From Pseudomonas sp. FP453 (lineage in GTDB: Bacteria > Pseudomonadota > Gammaproteobacteria > Pseudomonadales > Pseudomonadaceae), in NCBI RefSeq assembly GCF_030687495.1, contig NZ_CP117435.1, positions 434,001 through 498,000 of the forward strand: a DNA stretch of 64,000 nucleotides. Reading direction: 5' to 3'. The notes below the pieces were generated by a model. The model was not told where the DNA came from, did no database searches, and saw nothing but the letters and a program-made list of their open reading frames with translations. Position numbers and translations under genes: made by a program. Within the stretch, counting starts at the first letter, position 1, and every line of letters starts with the position of its first letter. Shown here piece by piece: positions 47,221-58,916 of the stretch.

Positions 47221-47406
47221 CTCCCGGCACCTCAAAAAATATCCGCAAGTGCGTGCTGCCCTTACAGGCCGCGCGCTTTGTGGTGTCTGCGTCACAGTGG
47301 CTTTTGAGTCGTAGCGGTCAGAATTAAAAAAGTTTTGACTAGCACAGCATATCGCTTTAAACCTTTCATAAATGCGACATAGATTTGCGACATTTCGTCG
47401 CTAAAT

Positions 47407-47435
47407 TTGTGAGCGTCTGTGTCGGTGTGTACAAT
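47407..47435 (+). promoter_or_regulatory. Sigma-70 promoter of gltBD
   Basis: TTGTGA at 47407-47412, 17-nt spacer, TACAAT at 47430-47435. The leader to the gltB ATG would be about 105 nt. The rest of the 353-bp gap before gltB holds the hairpin at 47200-47220 and a weaker TTGACT at 47335. Confidence 0.7.
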
Positions 47436-47546
47436 GACCTCCCTTTTGCCCCCGCTAAGCCGGCGTACGTTCGGCGTGGAAGGTAACCGGTTGAATTGAA
47501 AAGAAATTTGCCTCGATATAAGAGGCAGCCTGGTGAGAAAGTGTCT

Positions 47547-50500
47547 ATGAAAGCAGGTCTGTACCAACCCGATGAATTCAAGGATAACTGTGGTTTCGGC
47601 CTGATAGCCCACATGCAGGGCGAGCCCAGCCACACCCTTCTGCAAACGGCCATCGAGGCCCTGACCTGCATGACCCACCGCGGTGGGATCAACGCCGACG
47701 GCAAGACCGGTGACGGTTGTGGCTTGCTGATTCAAAAGCCCGACCTGTTCCTGCGCGCTGTCGCCAAAGAGCAATTTGCTGTCGACCTGCCCAAGCAGTA
47801 CGCCGTGGGCATGGTGTTCTTCAACCAGGACCCGGTCAAAGCCCAAGCCGCTCGCGAAAACATGAACCGCGAAATCGCCGCCGCCGGCCTGCAACTCGTC
47901 GGCTGGCGCAAAGTGCCGATCGACACCAGCGTCCTCGGCCGCCTCGCGCTTGAGCGCCTGCCGCAGATCGAACAAGTGTTCATCGCCGGTGATGGCCTGA
48001 GCGACCAGGACATGGCGATCAAGCTGTTCACCTCGCGTCGTCGCTCGTCGGTGTCCAACGCCGCCGACACCGAGCACTACATCTGCAGCTTTTCCCACAA
48101 GACCATCATTTACAAAGGCCTGATGATGCCGGCGGACCTCACCGCCTTCTATCCAGACCTGAGCGATGAGCGCCTGCAAACCGCAATCTGCGTGTTCCAC
48201 CAGCGCTTTTCCACCAACACCCTGCCGAAATGGCCGCTGGCCCAGCCATTCCGCTTCCTCGCCCACAACGGCGAGATCAATACCATCACCGGCAACCGCA
48301 ACTGGGCCGTGGCCCGTCGCACCAAGTTCGCCAACGATCTGATGGACCTGGAAGAGCTCGGCCCGCTGGTCAACCGCGTCGGCTCCGACTCCTCCAGCAT
48401 GGACAACATGCTCGAACTGATGGTCACCGGCGGCATCGACCTGTTCCGTGGCGTGCGCATGATCATTCCGCCAGCGTGGCAGAACGTCGAAACCATGGAC
48501 CCGGACCTGCGTGCGTTCTACGAGTACAACTCGATGCACATGGAGCCGTGGGACGGCCCGGCCGGCGTCGTAATGACCGACGGTCGCTACGCCGTGTGCC
48601 TGCTCGACCGCAACGGCCTGCGCCCGGCGCGTTGGGTGACCACCACCAACGGTTTCATCACCCTTGCGTCGGAAATCGGCGTGTGGAACTACCAGCCGGA
48701 AGACGTGATTGCTAAAGGCCGCGTCGGCCCTGGGCAGATCCTTGCCGTGGACACCGAAACCGGGCAGATCCTCGACACCGATGCCATCGACAACCGCCTG
48801 AAGTCCCGTCACCCGTACAAGCAATGGCTGCGCAAGAACGCCCTGCGCATCCAGGCGACCATGGAAGACAACGACCACGGTTCGGCGTTCTATGACGTCG
48901 ACCAGCTCAAGCAATACATGAAGATGTACCAGGTCACGTTCGAAGAGCGCGACCAGGTGCTGCGCCCGCTCGGCGAGCAAGGCTACGAGGCCGTCGGCTC
49001 CATGGGCGATGACACGCCGATGGCCGTGCTGTCCCAGCGCGTGCGCACGCCGTACGACTACTTCCGCCAGCAGTTCGCCCAGGTGACCAACCCGCCGATC
49101 GACCCGCTGCGCGAAGCCATCGTGATGTCGCTGGAAGTGTGCCTCGGTGCCGAGCGCAACATCTTCCAGGAATCGCCTGAGCACGCCTCCCGCGTGATCC
49201 TCAGCTCGCCAGTGATTTCCCCGGCCAAGTGGCGTTCGTTGATGACCCTGGACCGCCCAGGCTTCGACCGCCAGATCATCGATCTGAACTACGACGAGAG
49301 CCTCGGCCTTGAAGCCGCTGTGCGCAATGTCGCCGACCAGGCCGAAGAAGCCGTGCGCGCCGGTCGTACGCAGATCGTGCTGACCGACCGTCACATCGCC
49401 CCGGGCAAGCTGCCGATCCACGCCTCCCTGGCTACCGGCGCGGTGCACCACCGCCTGACCGAAAAAGGCCTGCGCTGCGACTCCAACATCCTTGTCGAAA
49501 CCGCCACCGCCCGCGACCCGCATCACTTCGCGGTGCTGATCGGCTTCGGCGCCTCGGCGGTATATCCGTTCCTCGCGTACGAAGTACTCGGCGACCTGAT
49601 CCGCACCGGTGAAGTGCTGGGCGACCTCTACGAGGTGTTCAAGAACTACCGCAAAGGCATCACCAAGGGCCTGCTGAAGATCCTGTCGAAGATGGGCATC
49701 TCCACCGTCACGTCCTATCGCGGTGCGCAATTGTTCGAAGCCATCGGCCTGTCCGAAGAAGTCTGCGACCTGAGCTTCCGTGGCGTGCCAAGCCGTATCA
49801 AGGGCGCGCGTTTCGTCGACATCGAAGCCGAGCAGAAAGCCCTGGCCTTGGAGGCCTGGAGCGCGCGCAAGCCGATCCAGCAAGGCGGCCTGCTCAAGTT
49901 CGTGCACGGTGGCGAATACCACGCGTACAACCCGGACGTGGTCAACACCCTGCAAGCCGCCGTGCAGCAGGGCGACTACGCCAAGTTCAAGGAATACACC
50001 TCGCTGGTGGATAACCGCCCGGTGTCGATGATCCGCGACCTGTTCAAGGTGAAGACCCTGGACACGCCGATGGACATCAGCGAAGTCGAGCCGCTGGAAT
50101 CAATCCTCAAGCGCTTCGACTCCGCCGGTATCTCCCTGGGCGCCTTGTCGCCTGAGGCCCACGAAGCCCTGGCCGAAGCCATGAACCGCCTGGGTGCGCG
50201 TTCCAACTCCGGCGAAGGCGGCGAAGACCCGGCGCGTTACGGCACGATCAAGAGCTCGAAAATCAAGCAGGTCGCGACGGGCCGTTTTGGCGTGACCCCG
50301 GAATACCTGGTCAACGCCGAAGTGCTGCAAATCAAGGTAGCCCAAGGCGCCAAGCCTGGCGAAGGCGGGCAACTGCCAGGCGGCAAGGTCAACGGCCTGA
50401 TCGCCAAGCTGCGTTATGCCGTGCCGGGCGTGACCCTGATTTCGCCACCGCCGCACCACGACATCTACTCGATTGAAGACTTGTCGCAGCTGATTTTCGA

Positions 50501-51992
50501 CTTGAAACAAGTCAACCCGAAGGCCCTGGTCTCGGTGAAACTGGTGGCAGAAGCCGGCGTGGGCACCATCGCCGCTGGCGTGGCCAAGGCCTATGCCGAC
50601 CTGATCACCATCTCCGGCTACGACGGCGGCACCGGCGCTTCGCCGCTGACCTCCATCAAGTACGCCGGTGCACCGTGGGAACTGGGCCTCGCTGAAACCC
50701 ACCAGACCCTGCGCGGCAACGACCTGCGCGGCAAGGTCCGGGTGCAGACCGACGGCGGCCTGAAAACCGGCCTCGACGTGATCAAGGCCGCGATCCTCGG
50801 CGCCGAAAGTTTCGGCTTCGGCACCGCGCCAATGATCGCCCTGGGCTGCAAATACCTGCGCATCTGCCACCTGAACAACTGCGCCACCGGCGTAGCGACG
50901 CAGAACGAGAAGCTGCGCAAGGATCACTACATCGGCACCGTCGACATGGTGGTGAATTTCTTCACCTACGTCGCCGAAGAGACCCGTGAGTGGCTGGCCA
51001 AGCTGGGCGTGCGCTCCCTGGAAGAGCTGATCGGCCGCACCGATCTGCTGGAAATCCTCCAGGGCCAGACCGCCAAGCAGCACCACCTGGACCTGACGCC
51101 GCTGTTGGGCAGCGATCACATTCCGGCCGACAAACCGCAGTTCTGCGGCGTCGAGCGCAACCCGCCGTTCGACAAAGGCCTGCTGGCCGAGAAGATGGTG
51201 GAAATCGCCGGATCGTCGATCAATGACGCCAGCGGTGGTGAGTTCGAACTGGATATCTGCAACTGCGACCGTTCCATCGGCGCACGCATCTCCGGCGAAA
51301 TCGCGCGCAAGCACGGCAACCAGGGCATGGCGAAAGCGCCGATCACGTTCCGCTTCAAGGGCACTGCGGGCCAGAGCTTTGGCGTGTGGAACGCCGGTGG
51401 CCTGCACATGTACCTGGAAGGCGACGCCAACGACTACGTGGGCAAGGGCATGACCGGCGGCAAGCTGGTGATCGTTCCGCCTAAAGGCAGCGTCTACAAG
51501 ACCCAGGACAGTGCCATCATCGGTAACACCTGCTTGTACGGCGCCACCGGTGGCAAGCTGTTTGCCGCCGGTACGGCCGGTGAGCGTTTCGCTGTGCGTA
51601 ACTCCGGTGCCCACACCGTGGTCGAAGGCACGGGCGATCACTGCTGCGAGTACATGACCGGGGGCTTTGTCGCGGTACTGGGCAAGACCGGTTACAACTT
51701 CGGTTCGGGCATGACCGGCGGTTTCGCCTACGTGCTCGACCAGGACAACACCTTCGTCGACAAGGTCAACCACGAGTTGGTCGAGATCCAGCGGATCAGC
51801 GGCGAAGCCATGGAATCCTACCGGAACCACTTGCAGCACGTGCTGGACGAGTACGTCGAGGAGACCGGCAGCGAATGGGGTCGTAACCTCGCCGAAAACC
51901 TCGATGATTACCTGCGTCGTTTCTGGCTGGTCAAGCCCAAGGCTGCCAACCTGAAATCGTTGCTTTCCAGCATCCGTGCCAACCCGCAGTGA
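47547..51992 (+). CDS. gltB: Glutamate synthase (NADPH) large subunit
   Basis: 1481-aa GOGAT large subunit, which transfers glutamine amide nitrogen to 2-oxoglutarate. Residues [10 protein letters not shown] near 14-23 hold the glutaminase Cys, exposed by propeptide removal. The central and FMN domains follow, with [15 protein letters not shown] and the 3Fe-4S cluster segment [15 protein letters not shown]. The C-terminal GXGXG-type repeat domain has the usual GG-rich helices. ATG at 47547 gives [11 protein letters not shown]; an upstream TTG at 47496 would add 17 residues of leader and is unlikely. The gltD gene follows after 32 nt. Confidence 0.96.
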   Translation: MKAGLYQPDEFKDNCGFGLIAHMQGEPSHTLLQTAIEALTCMTHRGGINADGKTGDGCGLLIQKPDLFLRAVAKEQFAVDLPKQYAVGMVFFNQDPVKAQAARENMNREIAAAGLQLVGWRKVPIDTSVLGRLALERLPQIEQVFIAGDGLSDQDMAIKLFTSRRRSSVSNAADTEHYICSFSHKTIIYKGLMMPADLTAFYPDLSDERLQTAICVFHQRFSTNTLPKWPLAQPFRFLAHNGEINTITGNRNWAVARRTKFANDLMDLEELGPLVNRVGSDSSSMDNMLELMVTGGIDLFRGVRMIIPPAWQNVETMDPDLRAFYEYNSMHMEPWDGPAGVVMTDGRYAVCLLDRNGLRPARWVTTTNGFITLASEIGVWNYQPEDVIAKGRVGPGQILAVDTETGQILDTDAIDNRLKSRHPYKQWLRKNALRIQATMEDNDHGSAFYDVDQLKQYMKMYQVTFEERDQVLRPLGEQGYEAVGSMGDDTPMAVLSQRVRTPYDYFRQQFAQVTNPPIDPLREAIVMSLEVCLGAERNIFQESPEHASRVILSSPVISPAKWRSLMTLDRPGFDRQIIDLNYDESLGLEAAVRNVADQAEEAVRAGRTQIVLTDRHIAPGKLPIHASLATGAVHHRLTEKGLRCDSNILVETATARDPHHFAVLIGFGASAVYPFLAYEVLGDLIRTGEVLGDLYEVFKNYRKGITKGLLKILSKMGISTVTSYRGAQLFEAIGLSEEVCDLSFRGVPSRIKGARFVDIEAEQKALALEAWSARKPIQQGGLLKFVHGGEYHAYNPDVVNTLQAAVQQGDYAKFKEYTSLVDNRPVSMIRDLFKVKTLDTPMDISEVEPLESILKRFDSAGISLGALSPEAHEALAEAMNRLGARSNSGEGGEDPARYGTIKSSKIKQVATGRFGVTPEYLVNAEVLQIKVAQGAKPGEGGQLPGGKVNGLIAKLRYAVPGVTLISPPPHHDIYSIEDLSQLIFDLKQVNPKALVSVKLVAEAGVGTIAAGVAKAYADLITISGYDGGTGASPLTSIKYAGAPWELGLAETHQTLRGNDLRGKVRVQTDGGLKTGLDVIKAAILGAESFGFGTAPMIALGCKYLRICHLNNCATGVATQNEKLRKDHYIGTVDMVVNFFTYVAEETREWLAKLGVRSLEELIGRTDLLEILQGQTAKQHHLDLTPLLGSDHIPADKPQFCGVERNPPFDKGLLAEKMVEIAGSSINDASGGEFELDICNCDRSIGARISGEIARKHGNQGMAKAPITFRFKGTAGQSFGVWNAGGLHMYLEGDANDYVGKGMTGGKLVIVPPKGSVYKTQDSAIIGNTCLYGATGGKLFAAGTAGERFAVRNSGAHTVVEGTGDHCCEYMTGGFVAVLGKTGYNFGSGMTGGFAYVLDQDNTFVDKVNHELVEIQRISGEAMESYRNHLQHVLDEYVEETGSEWGRNLAENLDDYLRRFWLVKPKAANLKSLLSSIRANPQ

Positions 51993-52015
51993 TATGCGCC
52001 TGAAGAGTTTGATGA

Positions 52016-53443
<1,428 letters not shown>

Positions 53444-53461
53444 TTTGAAACACGGTCAACT

Positions 53462-53549
53462 GTGGGAGCTGGCTTGCCTGCGATAGCGATGTAACAGTCA
53501 CCGGATGTATCGACTGAACTACCGCAATCGCAGGCAAGCCAGCTCCCAC
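53462..53549. repeat. REPIN between gltD and hemE
   Basis: Plus unit from 53462 and minus unit (CAGGCAAGCCAGCTCCCAC) ending at 53549. It is 19 nt after the gltD stop and before the gltD terminator. Confidence 0.9.
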
Positions 53550-53598
53550 ATTTGTTTTGTGCAGGTTCAAGTTATTGTCGTAAATCAACCCGATAGAC

Positions 53599-53626
53599 AA
53601 AAGGCACGGCGCACTCCGTGCCTTTT
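53599..53626 (+). terminator. Terminator hairpin downstream of gltD
   Basis: Stem AAAAGGCACGG / CCGTGCCTTTT with loop CGCACT. The T-run is short (TTTT). It separates gltBD from hemE. Confidence 0.7.
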
Positions 53627-53673
53627 GCGTCCGGCTCTGAGAAAATGCCCGCACTTTTTTTGCGGATGCCGAC

Positions 53674-54741
53674 ATGACTGCCCTCAAGAACGACCGTTTC
53701 CTTCGTGCCCTGCTCAAGCAACCCGTGGACGTCACCCCAGTGTGGATGATGCGCCAGGCCGGTCGCTACCTGCCGGAATACCGCGCCAGCCGCGCCAACG
53801 CCGGCGACTTCATGAGCCTGTGCATGAACCCGGAGTTCGCCTGCGAAGTCACCCTGCAGCCGCTGGACCGCTACCCAGAACTGGACGCGGCCATCCTCTT
53901 CTCCGACATCCTCACCATTCCTGACGCCATGGGCCAAGGCCTGTACTTCGAAACCGGCGAAGGCCCGCGTTTCAAGAAAGTCGTCAGCACCCTGGCCGAT
54001 ATCGAAGCCCTGCCGATCCCTGATCCGCACAAAGACCTCGGTTATGTGATGGACGCCGTCAGCACCATCCGCCGCGAACTCAATGGCCGCGTGCCGCTGA
54101 TCGGCTTCTCCGGCAGCCCGTGGACCCTGGCCACCTACATGGTCGAAGGCGGCTCGTCGAAAGACTTCCGCAAGACCAAGGCCATGCTCTACGACAACCC
54201 GCAAGCCATGCACCTGCTGCTGGACAAGCTGGCGCAGTCGGTCACTTCCTACCTCAACGCGCAGATCATGGCCGGCGCGCAAGCCGTGCAGATCTTCGAC
54301 ACCTGGGGCGGCAACCTGTCGTCGGCGGCGTACCAGGAGTTCTCCCTGGCCTACATGCGCAAGATCGTCAGCGGCCTGATCCGCGAACACGAAGGCCGCA
54401 AAGTGCCGGTGATCATGTTCACCAAGGGCGGCGGCCTGTGGCTGGAAAGCATCGCCGACGCCGGCGCCGACGCCCTCGGCCTGGACTGGACCTGCGACCT
54501 CGGCGAAGCCCGCCAGCGCGTGGGCAACCGCGTCGCGCTGCAAGGCAACATGGACCCGACCGTGCTGTACGCCAAGCCGGAAGCGATCCGCACCGAAGTC
54601 GGCCGCATCCTGGCCAGCTACGGCAAGGGCAGTGGGCACGTGTTCAACCTCGGGCATGGCATTACGCCGGAAGTGAACCCGGAGCATGCGGGCGCGTTCC
54701 TGCGGGCGGTGCATGAGTTGTCGGCGCAGTATCACGAGTGA
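53674..54741 (+). CDS. hemE: Uroporphyrinogen decarboxylase
   Basis: Decarboxylates uroporphyrinogen III to coproporphyrinogen III in haem synthesis, 355 aa. The N-terminal active-site signature [18 protein letters not shown] is near residues 22-39, with [12 protein letters not shown] and [22 protein letters not shown] at 53674 lacks a strong ribosome binding site. A terminator follows directly. Confidence 0.96.
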   Translation: MTALKNDRFLRALLKQPVDVTPVWMMRQAGRYLPEYRASRANAGDFMSLCMNPEFACEVTLQPLDRYPELDAAILFSDILTIPDAMGQGLYFETGEGPRFKKVVSTLADIEALPIPDPHKDLGYVMDAVSTIRRELNGRVPLIGFSGSPWTLATYMVEGGSSKDFRKTKAMLYDNPQAMHLLLDKLAQSVTSYLNAQIMAGAQAVQIFDTWGGNLSSAAYQEFSLAYMRKIVSGLIREHEGRKVPVIMFTKGGGLWLESIADAGADALGLDWTCDLGEARQRVGNRVALQGNMDPTVLYAKPEAIRTEVGRILASYGKGSGHVFNLGHGITPEVNPEHAGAFLRAVHELSAQYHE

Positions 54742-54753
54742 TCGCTGCCCAAT

Positions 54754-54783
54754 AAAAACGCCCGGTTTATGCCGGGCGTTTTT
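54754..54783 (+). terminator. Rho-independent terminator after hemE
   Basis: Stem AACGCCCGG / CCGGGCGTT followed by TTTTT, 13 nt after the hemE stop. Confidence 0.92.
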
Positions 54784-54814
54784 GTTTGAGGTCAGCGGAC
54801 GTAAGGTGCTTGTA

Positions 54815-54853
54815 ATGTCCTTTATTGCGGACATAAGATGCATTATTCATCTT
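54815..54853 (+). promoter_or_regulatory. Paired palindromic operators upstream of hipBA
   Basis: Two adjacent inverted repeats: ATGTCC-N8-GGACAT (54815-54834) and AAGATG-N7-CATCTT (54835-54853). The first has the same layout as the E. coli HipB operator TATCC-N8-GGATA. They end 24 nt before the antitoxin start, where a promoter is expected. Confidence 0.6.
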
Positions 54854-54876
54854 AAAAGTCCGTTTTGGGTGACATC

Positions 54877-55128
54877 ATGTTGCTGACTAATCCGCCTGAT
54901 TTGGGCGACAGGATACGACAGCTGCGCCGTGCCAAAGGCTATAGCCAAGCGCAACTGGCGGATCGGGCCAAGTGCAACCGCAAGACCATCATGGATCTTG
55001 AAGCCGGTGAAAATGTCGCGATGTATACGGTGTTCAGGGTGATTTCTGCCCTGGGAATGGCATTGGAAGTTGTCGATAAACGCATTGACCTCAAATCCCT
55101 GGCTGATCTGGTGGAGCACGATGAGTAG
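54877..55128 (+). CDS. hipB: HipB-like XRE-family antitoxin
   Basis: 83-aa DNA-binding antitoxin. A helix-turn-helix covers about residues 8-62 (LGDRIRQLRRAKGYSQAQLADRAKCNRKTIMDLEAGE), followed by a short C-terminal helix. It is expected to bind HipA and repress the operon through the palindromes upstream. ATG at 54877 was chosen over a TTG at 54865. The stop overlaps the hipA start by 8 nt, which fits translational coupling of antitoxin and toxin. Confidence 0.88.
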   Translation: MLLTNPPDLGDRIRQLRRAKGYSQAQLADRAKCNRKTIMDLEAGENVAMYTVFRVISALGMALEVVDKRIDLKSLADLVEHDE

Positions 55129-56392
55129 AGTCAAATTGCTCAACGTCCTCACTCCTCAGGGGCACTCTGGCGAATTGTCCAAAGGCTCGCAGTTCGCGTT
55201 TTCCTATTCGTCCGCTGATGCCGAGCGAGAGGCATCGCTGGTCATGCCCTATGACTCGACACCTTCAGTCAGCAATGTATTGCATCCAATTTTCGATATG
55301 AACGTACCAGAAGGTTTTCTGGCCGATCAGATCAAGCGACGCATGGCCAAGCACATGCAGGTGGATGAGATGCGCCTGTTGTCGGTGATCGGTGGGAACC
55401 AGATTGGTCGGCTGACGTACCAGAATCCTGCCGAGGTATCAGTTCCTGTAACGGCTCAGGTGGGGCTCCAGCAAATACTGTCAGCCGATAGCTCCCAGGG
55501 CGTCTTCGAGTTTCTGGTGGAGACCTATTTCGAGTCGGGTATATCCGGCGTGCAGCCCAAGGTGCTGGTGCCTGACCTGGACAAGCTGGCCGGTAACCGC
55601 AAAACCATGCTCAGTTCTGACTTGATCGTGAAATCTGGCGCCGATGAGTACGCTCACTTGGCACAAAACGAGTTCCTTTGCATGGAAGCTGCTCGCATGG
55701 CGGGCATGGAGACACCGCCTTTCTGGTTGTCCGAAGGGGGTGATCTGTTTGTCATGGAGCGCTTTGACCTTACTCCCTCGGGGCGGCTTGGTTTTGAGGA
55801 CATGGCCGTGTTGTTGGGGCTTAACAAAGATCCCCATGACAACTACAAGTATTCCCAGAGCTACGAAACCCTCGCGGCGGTGATCAATCATGTCTGTGCG
55901 CAAGGTGACCCGCTCCGTGAGCTTGAGCGGTTTTTCTCATCGATTTGCTTGTCGGTCATGGTGCGTAACGGCGACGCACACCTGAAAAATTTTGGTGTGA
56001 TCTACACCCATCCAGGCGCCCGTGAGACGGTGCAGTTAGCGCCTGTATTCGATGTCACGACTACCACTGTGTATGAGAACTACAACCCCAAGTCTGGCCG
56101 TTCATTGGTTGACCGCACCCTGGCAATCAAGATGAACAAGGTGAAGGCTTATCCAGATCGCCAGCAACTGATGGAATTTGGTCGTAAGTACTGTGCGGTG
56201 GAGAAGCCTGGGATGATCATCGAGCGAATCGCTGAGGCGATGTCCGAGGCACTCATTGCGCATCAAGCTCGCATCGACGTCGAGTTGTTTTTGGTGATGC
56301 AGGCCGAGTGGGATGGGGGACGTGCGATGGCGCTCCATGACTCGGTCAGCACTGGAATGAAGCGCAAGCCTGTTGCGAAAAAACCGCTGTGA
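55121..56392 (+). CDS. hipA: HipA-like serine/threonine kinase toxin
   Basis: 423-aa HipA-family kinase. The N-terminal subdomain is at about 1-110. The loop SGVQPKVLV (142-150) is where E. coli HipA has its autophosphorylated serine. The catalytic segment RNGDAHLKN (282-290, Asp285) and metal-binding Asp311 (FDVTTT) are present, so the kinase looks active. E. coli HipA phosphorylates GltX; the target here is unknown. The terminator stem starts within the last codons of this gene. Confidence 0.88.
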   Translation: MSRVKLLNVLTPQGHSGELSKGSQFAFSYSSADAEREASLVMPYDSTPSVSNVLHPIFDMNVPEGFLADQIKRRMAKHMQVDEMRLLSVIGGNQIGRLTYQNPAEVSVPVTAQVGLQQILSADSSQGVFEFLVETYFESGISGVQPKVLVPDLDKLAGNRKTMLSSDLIVKSGADEYAHLAQNEFLCMEAARMAGMETPPFWLSEGGDLFVMERFDLTPSGRLGFEDMAVLLGLNKDPHDNYKYSQSYETLAAVINHVCAQGDPLRELERFFSSICLSVMVRNGDAHLKNFGVIYTHPGARETVQLAPVFDVTTTTVYENYNPKSGRSLVDRTLAIKMNKVKAYPDRQQLMEFGRKYCAVEKPGMIIERIAEAMSEALIAHQARIDVELFLVMQAEWDGGRAMALHDSVSTGMKRKPVAKKPL

Positions 56393-56405
56393 AGCGGTTT
56401 TTTTC
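56378..56405. terminator. Bidirectional terminator overlapping the hipA stop
   Basis: AAAACCGCT-GTGA-AGCGGTTTTTTT. The left arm lies in the last codons of hipA and the loop includes its stop codon. The flanking A and T runs could also serve the convergent MFS gene ending at 56417. Confidence 0.8.
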
Positions 56406-56416
56406 TAACACATAAG

Positions 56417-57691
56417 TTATGTCGCTGTTTGCCCCAACGGCGGCAACTTCGCCAACTTCAACGCTACCAGCAACGCACCCACCAACAACGCCACGATAAA
56501 CCCACCAATCCCGTTCCACTCGGCGTAATGCCAGAAGAACCCGCCTGCCGTTCCCGCCACGCTCGACCCTGCGTAATAGCAGAACAGATACAACGACGAC
56601 GCCTGCCCCTTGGCCTTCACCGCGCGGCGGCCGATCCAGCTGCTGGCCACCGAGTGCGCGCCGAAGAAGCCGAAGGTGAAGATCAGCATGCCCGGCACCA
56701 CCAGCCACAGCGGGGTGAACAGGGTCAGCACGATACCGGCGAGCATCAGCACGATGGTGGCCCACAGCACGCGGCGGCGGCCGAGGCGGTCGGCCAGGGA
56801 GCCGATTTTCGCCGAGCTGTAGATGCCCGAGAGGTACACCAATGACAACAGGCCGACCACGGCCTGGCTGAGGTCATACGGATCGCCCAGCAGGCGATAG
56901 CCGATGTAGTTGAACATCGTCACGAACGCGCCCATCAGCAGGAAGGCTTCGAGGAACAGCCACGGCAGGCCGGCGTCCTTGAAGTGCATGACAAACCCAT
57001 CCAACAGGCTGCGCGGCTTGAGGCTGCTGGCGCGGAAGTTGCGCGATTCGGGGAGGATTTTCCAGAACACGGTGGCGGCGATCAGCGCCAGGGCGCCGAT
57101 GATCAATGTGGCGGTGTGCCAACTGACGAAGTCGATCAGCACGCCCATGATCAAGCGCCCGCTCATGCCGCCAATCGCGTTGCCACCGATGTACAAGCCC
57201 ATGGCCAGGCCGATGTGTTGCGGGTGGATTTCTTCGCTCAGGTAGGTCATCGCGACGGCGGCCAGGCCGCTCAATGACAAGCCCACCAATGCGCGCATCA
57301 GCAGAATCCCTTCCCACGTCGGCATCAAGCCACTGGCGATGGTCGCCAGCGCGGCGCAGAACAGGGCTGACACCATGACCGGCTTGCGGCCCAAGCGGTC
57401 GGAAATCGGCCCGGTGATCAGCAGGCCACAGGCGAGCATGGCGGTAGCGAGCGACAAGATCAGGCTGCTCTGCGCCGCATTGATGGAAAACTCGTGGGAC
57501 AGCGCCGGCATCATCGGCTGCACGCAATACAGCAGGGCAAAGGTGGCAAAACCGCCGGAGAACAGCGCCAGCACCGTGCGCATGAACATCGGCGTGCCTT
57601 TTTCGATGTAGGCGTCATTGAGCTGCGCCACCACCTCATCCAGGGCAGTGGGCGGGACTTCTTGAGCGAGTGGAGCGACAGCAGAATTCAC
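56417..57691 (-). CDS. MFS transporter (drug/small-molecule efflux type)
   Basis: 424-aa, 12-helix major facilitator. The first helices contain ALFSGGFATFALLYCVQPMMP, and the loop after helix 2 has GPISDRLGRKPVM, the MFS motif A. SIGSLADRLGRRRVLW repeats it in the second half. The GTG start at 57691 is preferred because GAGG lies at good spacing; an ATG at 57730 would add 13 residues without a clear RBS. The substrate is unknown. It is divergent from a LysR regulator that probably controls it. Confidence 0.85.
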   Translation of the reverse strand: MNSAVAPLAQEVPPTALDEVVAQLNDAYIEKGTPMFMRTVLALFSGGFATFALLYCVQPMMPALSHEFSINAAQSSLILSLATAMLACGLLITGPISDRLGRKPVMVSALFCAALATIASGLMPTWEGILLMRALVGLSLSGLAAVAMTYLSEEIHPQHIGLAMGLYIGGNAIGGMSGRLIMGVLIDFVSWHTATLIIGALALIAATVFWKILPESRNFRASSLKPRSLLDGFVMHFKDAGLPWLFLEAFLLMGAFVTMFNYIGYRLLGDPYDLSQAVVGLLSLVYLSGIYSSAKIGSLADRLGRRRVLWATIVLMLAGIVLTLFTPLWLVVPGMLIFTFGFFGAHSVASSWIGRRAVKAKGQASSLYLFCYYAGSSVAGTAGGFFWHYAEWNGIGGFIVALLVGALLVALKLAKLPPLGQTAT

Positions 57692-57764
57692 GGGGACCTC
57701 GGGGAGGGAAAGCGTGCCAGGACCGGCCATGCAAAAAAGAATATAGCTGGCTAATGATTCTTTC

Positions 57765-57774
57765 CAATATATTG
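57765..57774. promoter_or_regulatory. Palindrome between the MFS and LysR genes
   Basis: CAATATATTG is a perfect 10-bp palindrome in the short AT-rich divergent gap. It is a candidate LysR-binding or promoter element. Confidence 0.35.
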
Positions 57775-57815
57775 TTCGACCTGTTTGAGAGCTTTTACGA
57801 CCTAATGAGGGTGGT

Positions 57816-58709
57816 ATGGAATTACGACATCTGCGGTACTTCATCGCCGTCGCCGAAGAACTGCATTTCGGCCGCGCCGCGCAGGTGCTGGGCATCTCGC
57901 AACCGCCGCTGAGCCAGCAGATCCAGGCGCTGGAGCAGCAGGTGGGTGCGCGTTTGTTCGAGCGTACCAATCGTCGGGTCGAGCTGAGCGAAGCGGGGCG
58001 CTTGTTCCTGCATGAGGCGCGGTTGGTGCTGGCCCAGGTGGACAAGGCGGCGGACGTGGCGCGACGTGCGCAGTTGGGTGAGCTGGGAGAGTTGAAGATC
58101 GGCTTCACCTCGTCGGCGCCGTTCAACGCGAGCATTCCCCAGGCGATCTTTGCGTTCCGCCAGGCGTTCCCGGCGGTGCACCTCAACCTGCAGGAGATGA
58201 GCAGCACCCAGGTGGCCGAGTCGCTGGTGGACGAGTCGATCCAGGTCGGCCTGATGCGTCCGCTGCCGTTGCCGGACTCGTTGAGTGTGGTCGAGCTGAT
58301 GCGCGAGCCGCTGGTGGCCGTGTTGAACGCTGGCCATCCGTTGGTGGGCGGCAGTGAGCGTGGCTTGTACCTGGCGCAATTGGCCGAGGAACCGTTCGTG
58401 TTTTTCCCACGCAGCTATGGCAGTGGTCTGTATGCGCAGCTGATCAACCTGGCGCGTGACGCCGGTTTCAGCCCGCACTTCGCCCAGGAAGCGGGAGAGG
58501 CGATGACCATCATCGGCCTGGTGGCGGCGGGGTTGGGCGTGTCGGTGTTGCCGGCGTCTTACCAGCGCATCCGCATTGATGGCGTGGTCTATCGCACGTT
58601 GCTGGATGAGGAAGCGGTGACGGCGGTGTGGCTGGTGCAGCGCAAGGGCGTGCAGACACCGATGGCAGAGGGGTTTGTGGAGTTGTTGACGCGTAAGGCT
58701 GTTCAGTAA
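57816..58709 (+). CDS. LysR-family transcriptional regulator
   Basis: 297 aa. The N-terminal winged helix-turn-helix is MELRHLRYFIAVAEELHFGRAAQVLGISQPPLSQQIQALE (residues 1-40), followed by the linker helix and a periplasmic-binding-type effector domain from about residue 90. It is of the BenM/CatR-like group by its N-terminus. It is likely the local regulator of the divergent MFS gene. The effector is unknown. Confidence 0.9.
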   Translation: MELRHLRYFIAVAEELHFGRAAQVLGISQPPLSQQIQALEQQVGARLFERTNRRVELSEAGRLFLHEARLVLAQVDKAADVARRAQLGELGELKIGFTSSAPFNASIPQAIFAFRQAFPAVHLNLQEMSSTQVAESLVDESIQVGLMRPLPLPDSLSVVELMREPLVAVLNAGHPLVGGSERGLYLAQLAEEPFVFFPRSYGSGLYAQLINLARDAGFSPHFAQEAGEAMTIIGLVAAGLGVSVLPASYQRIRIDGVVYRTLLDEEAVTAVWLVQRKGVQTPMAEGFVELLTRKAVQ

Positions 58710-58741
58710 GAAATACGCACTTCAAAACGAAGCAGATCGAG

Positions 58742-58828
58742 GTGGGAGCTGGCTTGCCTGCGATAGCTGAGTGTCAGGCAACATCGATGTTGCTGATCCA
58801 CCGCCATCGCAGGCAAGCCATCTCCCAC
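58742..58828. repeat. REPIN between the LysR gene and the lipoprotein gene
   Basis: Plus unit from 58742 and minus unit (CAGGCAAGCCATCTCCCAC) ending at 58828, with one mismatch in the right arm. It lies between convergent genes. Confidence 0.88.
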
Positions 58829-58916
58829 AGTTGATCTTCAGTGTTTGCCAGATCGAGTTGCTCGACGTTCCCGAAAGGCGCCCTTTGTCGTTTCTGGAGA
58901 AGCCAACGTCTCAGTG

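Noticed and set aside
47292..49955. 887-codon open frame on the minus strand across gltB
   Set aside because: It is fully antisense to conserved gltB, with low-complexity His/Val/Gly-rich content and no motif.
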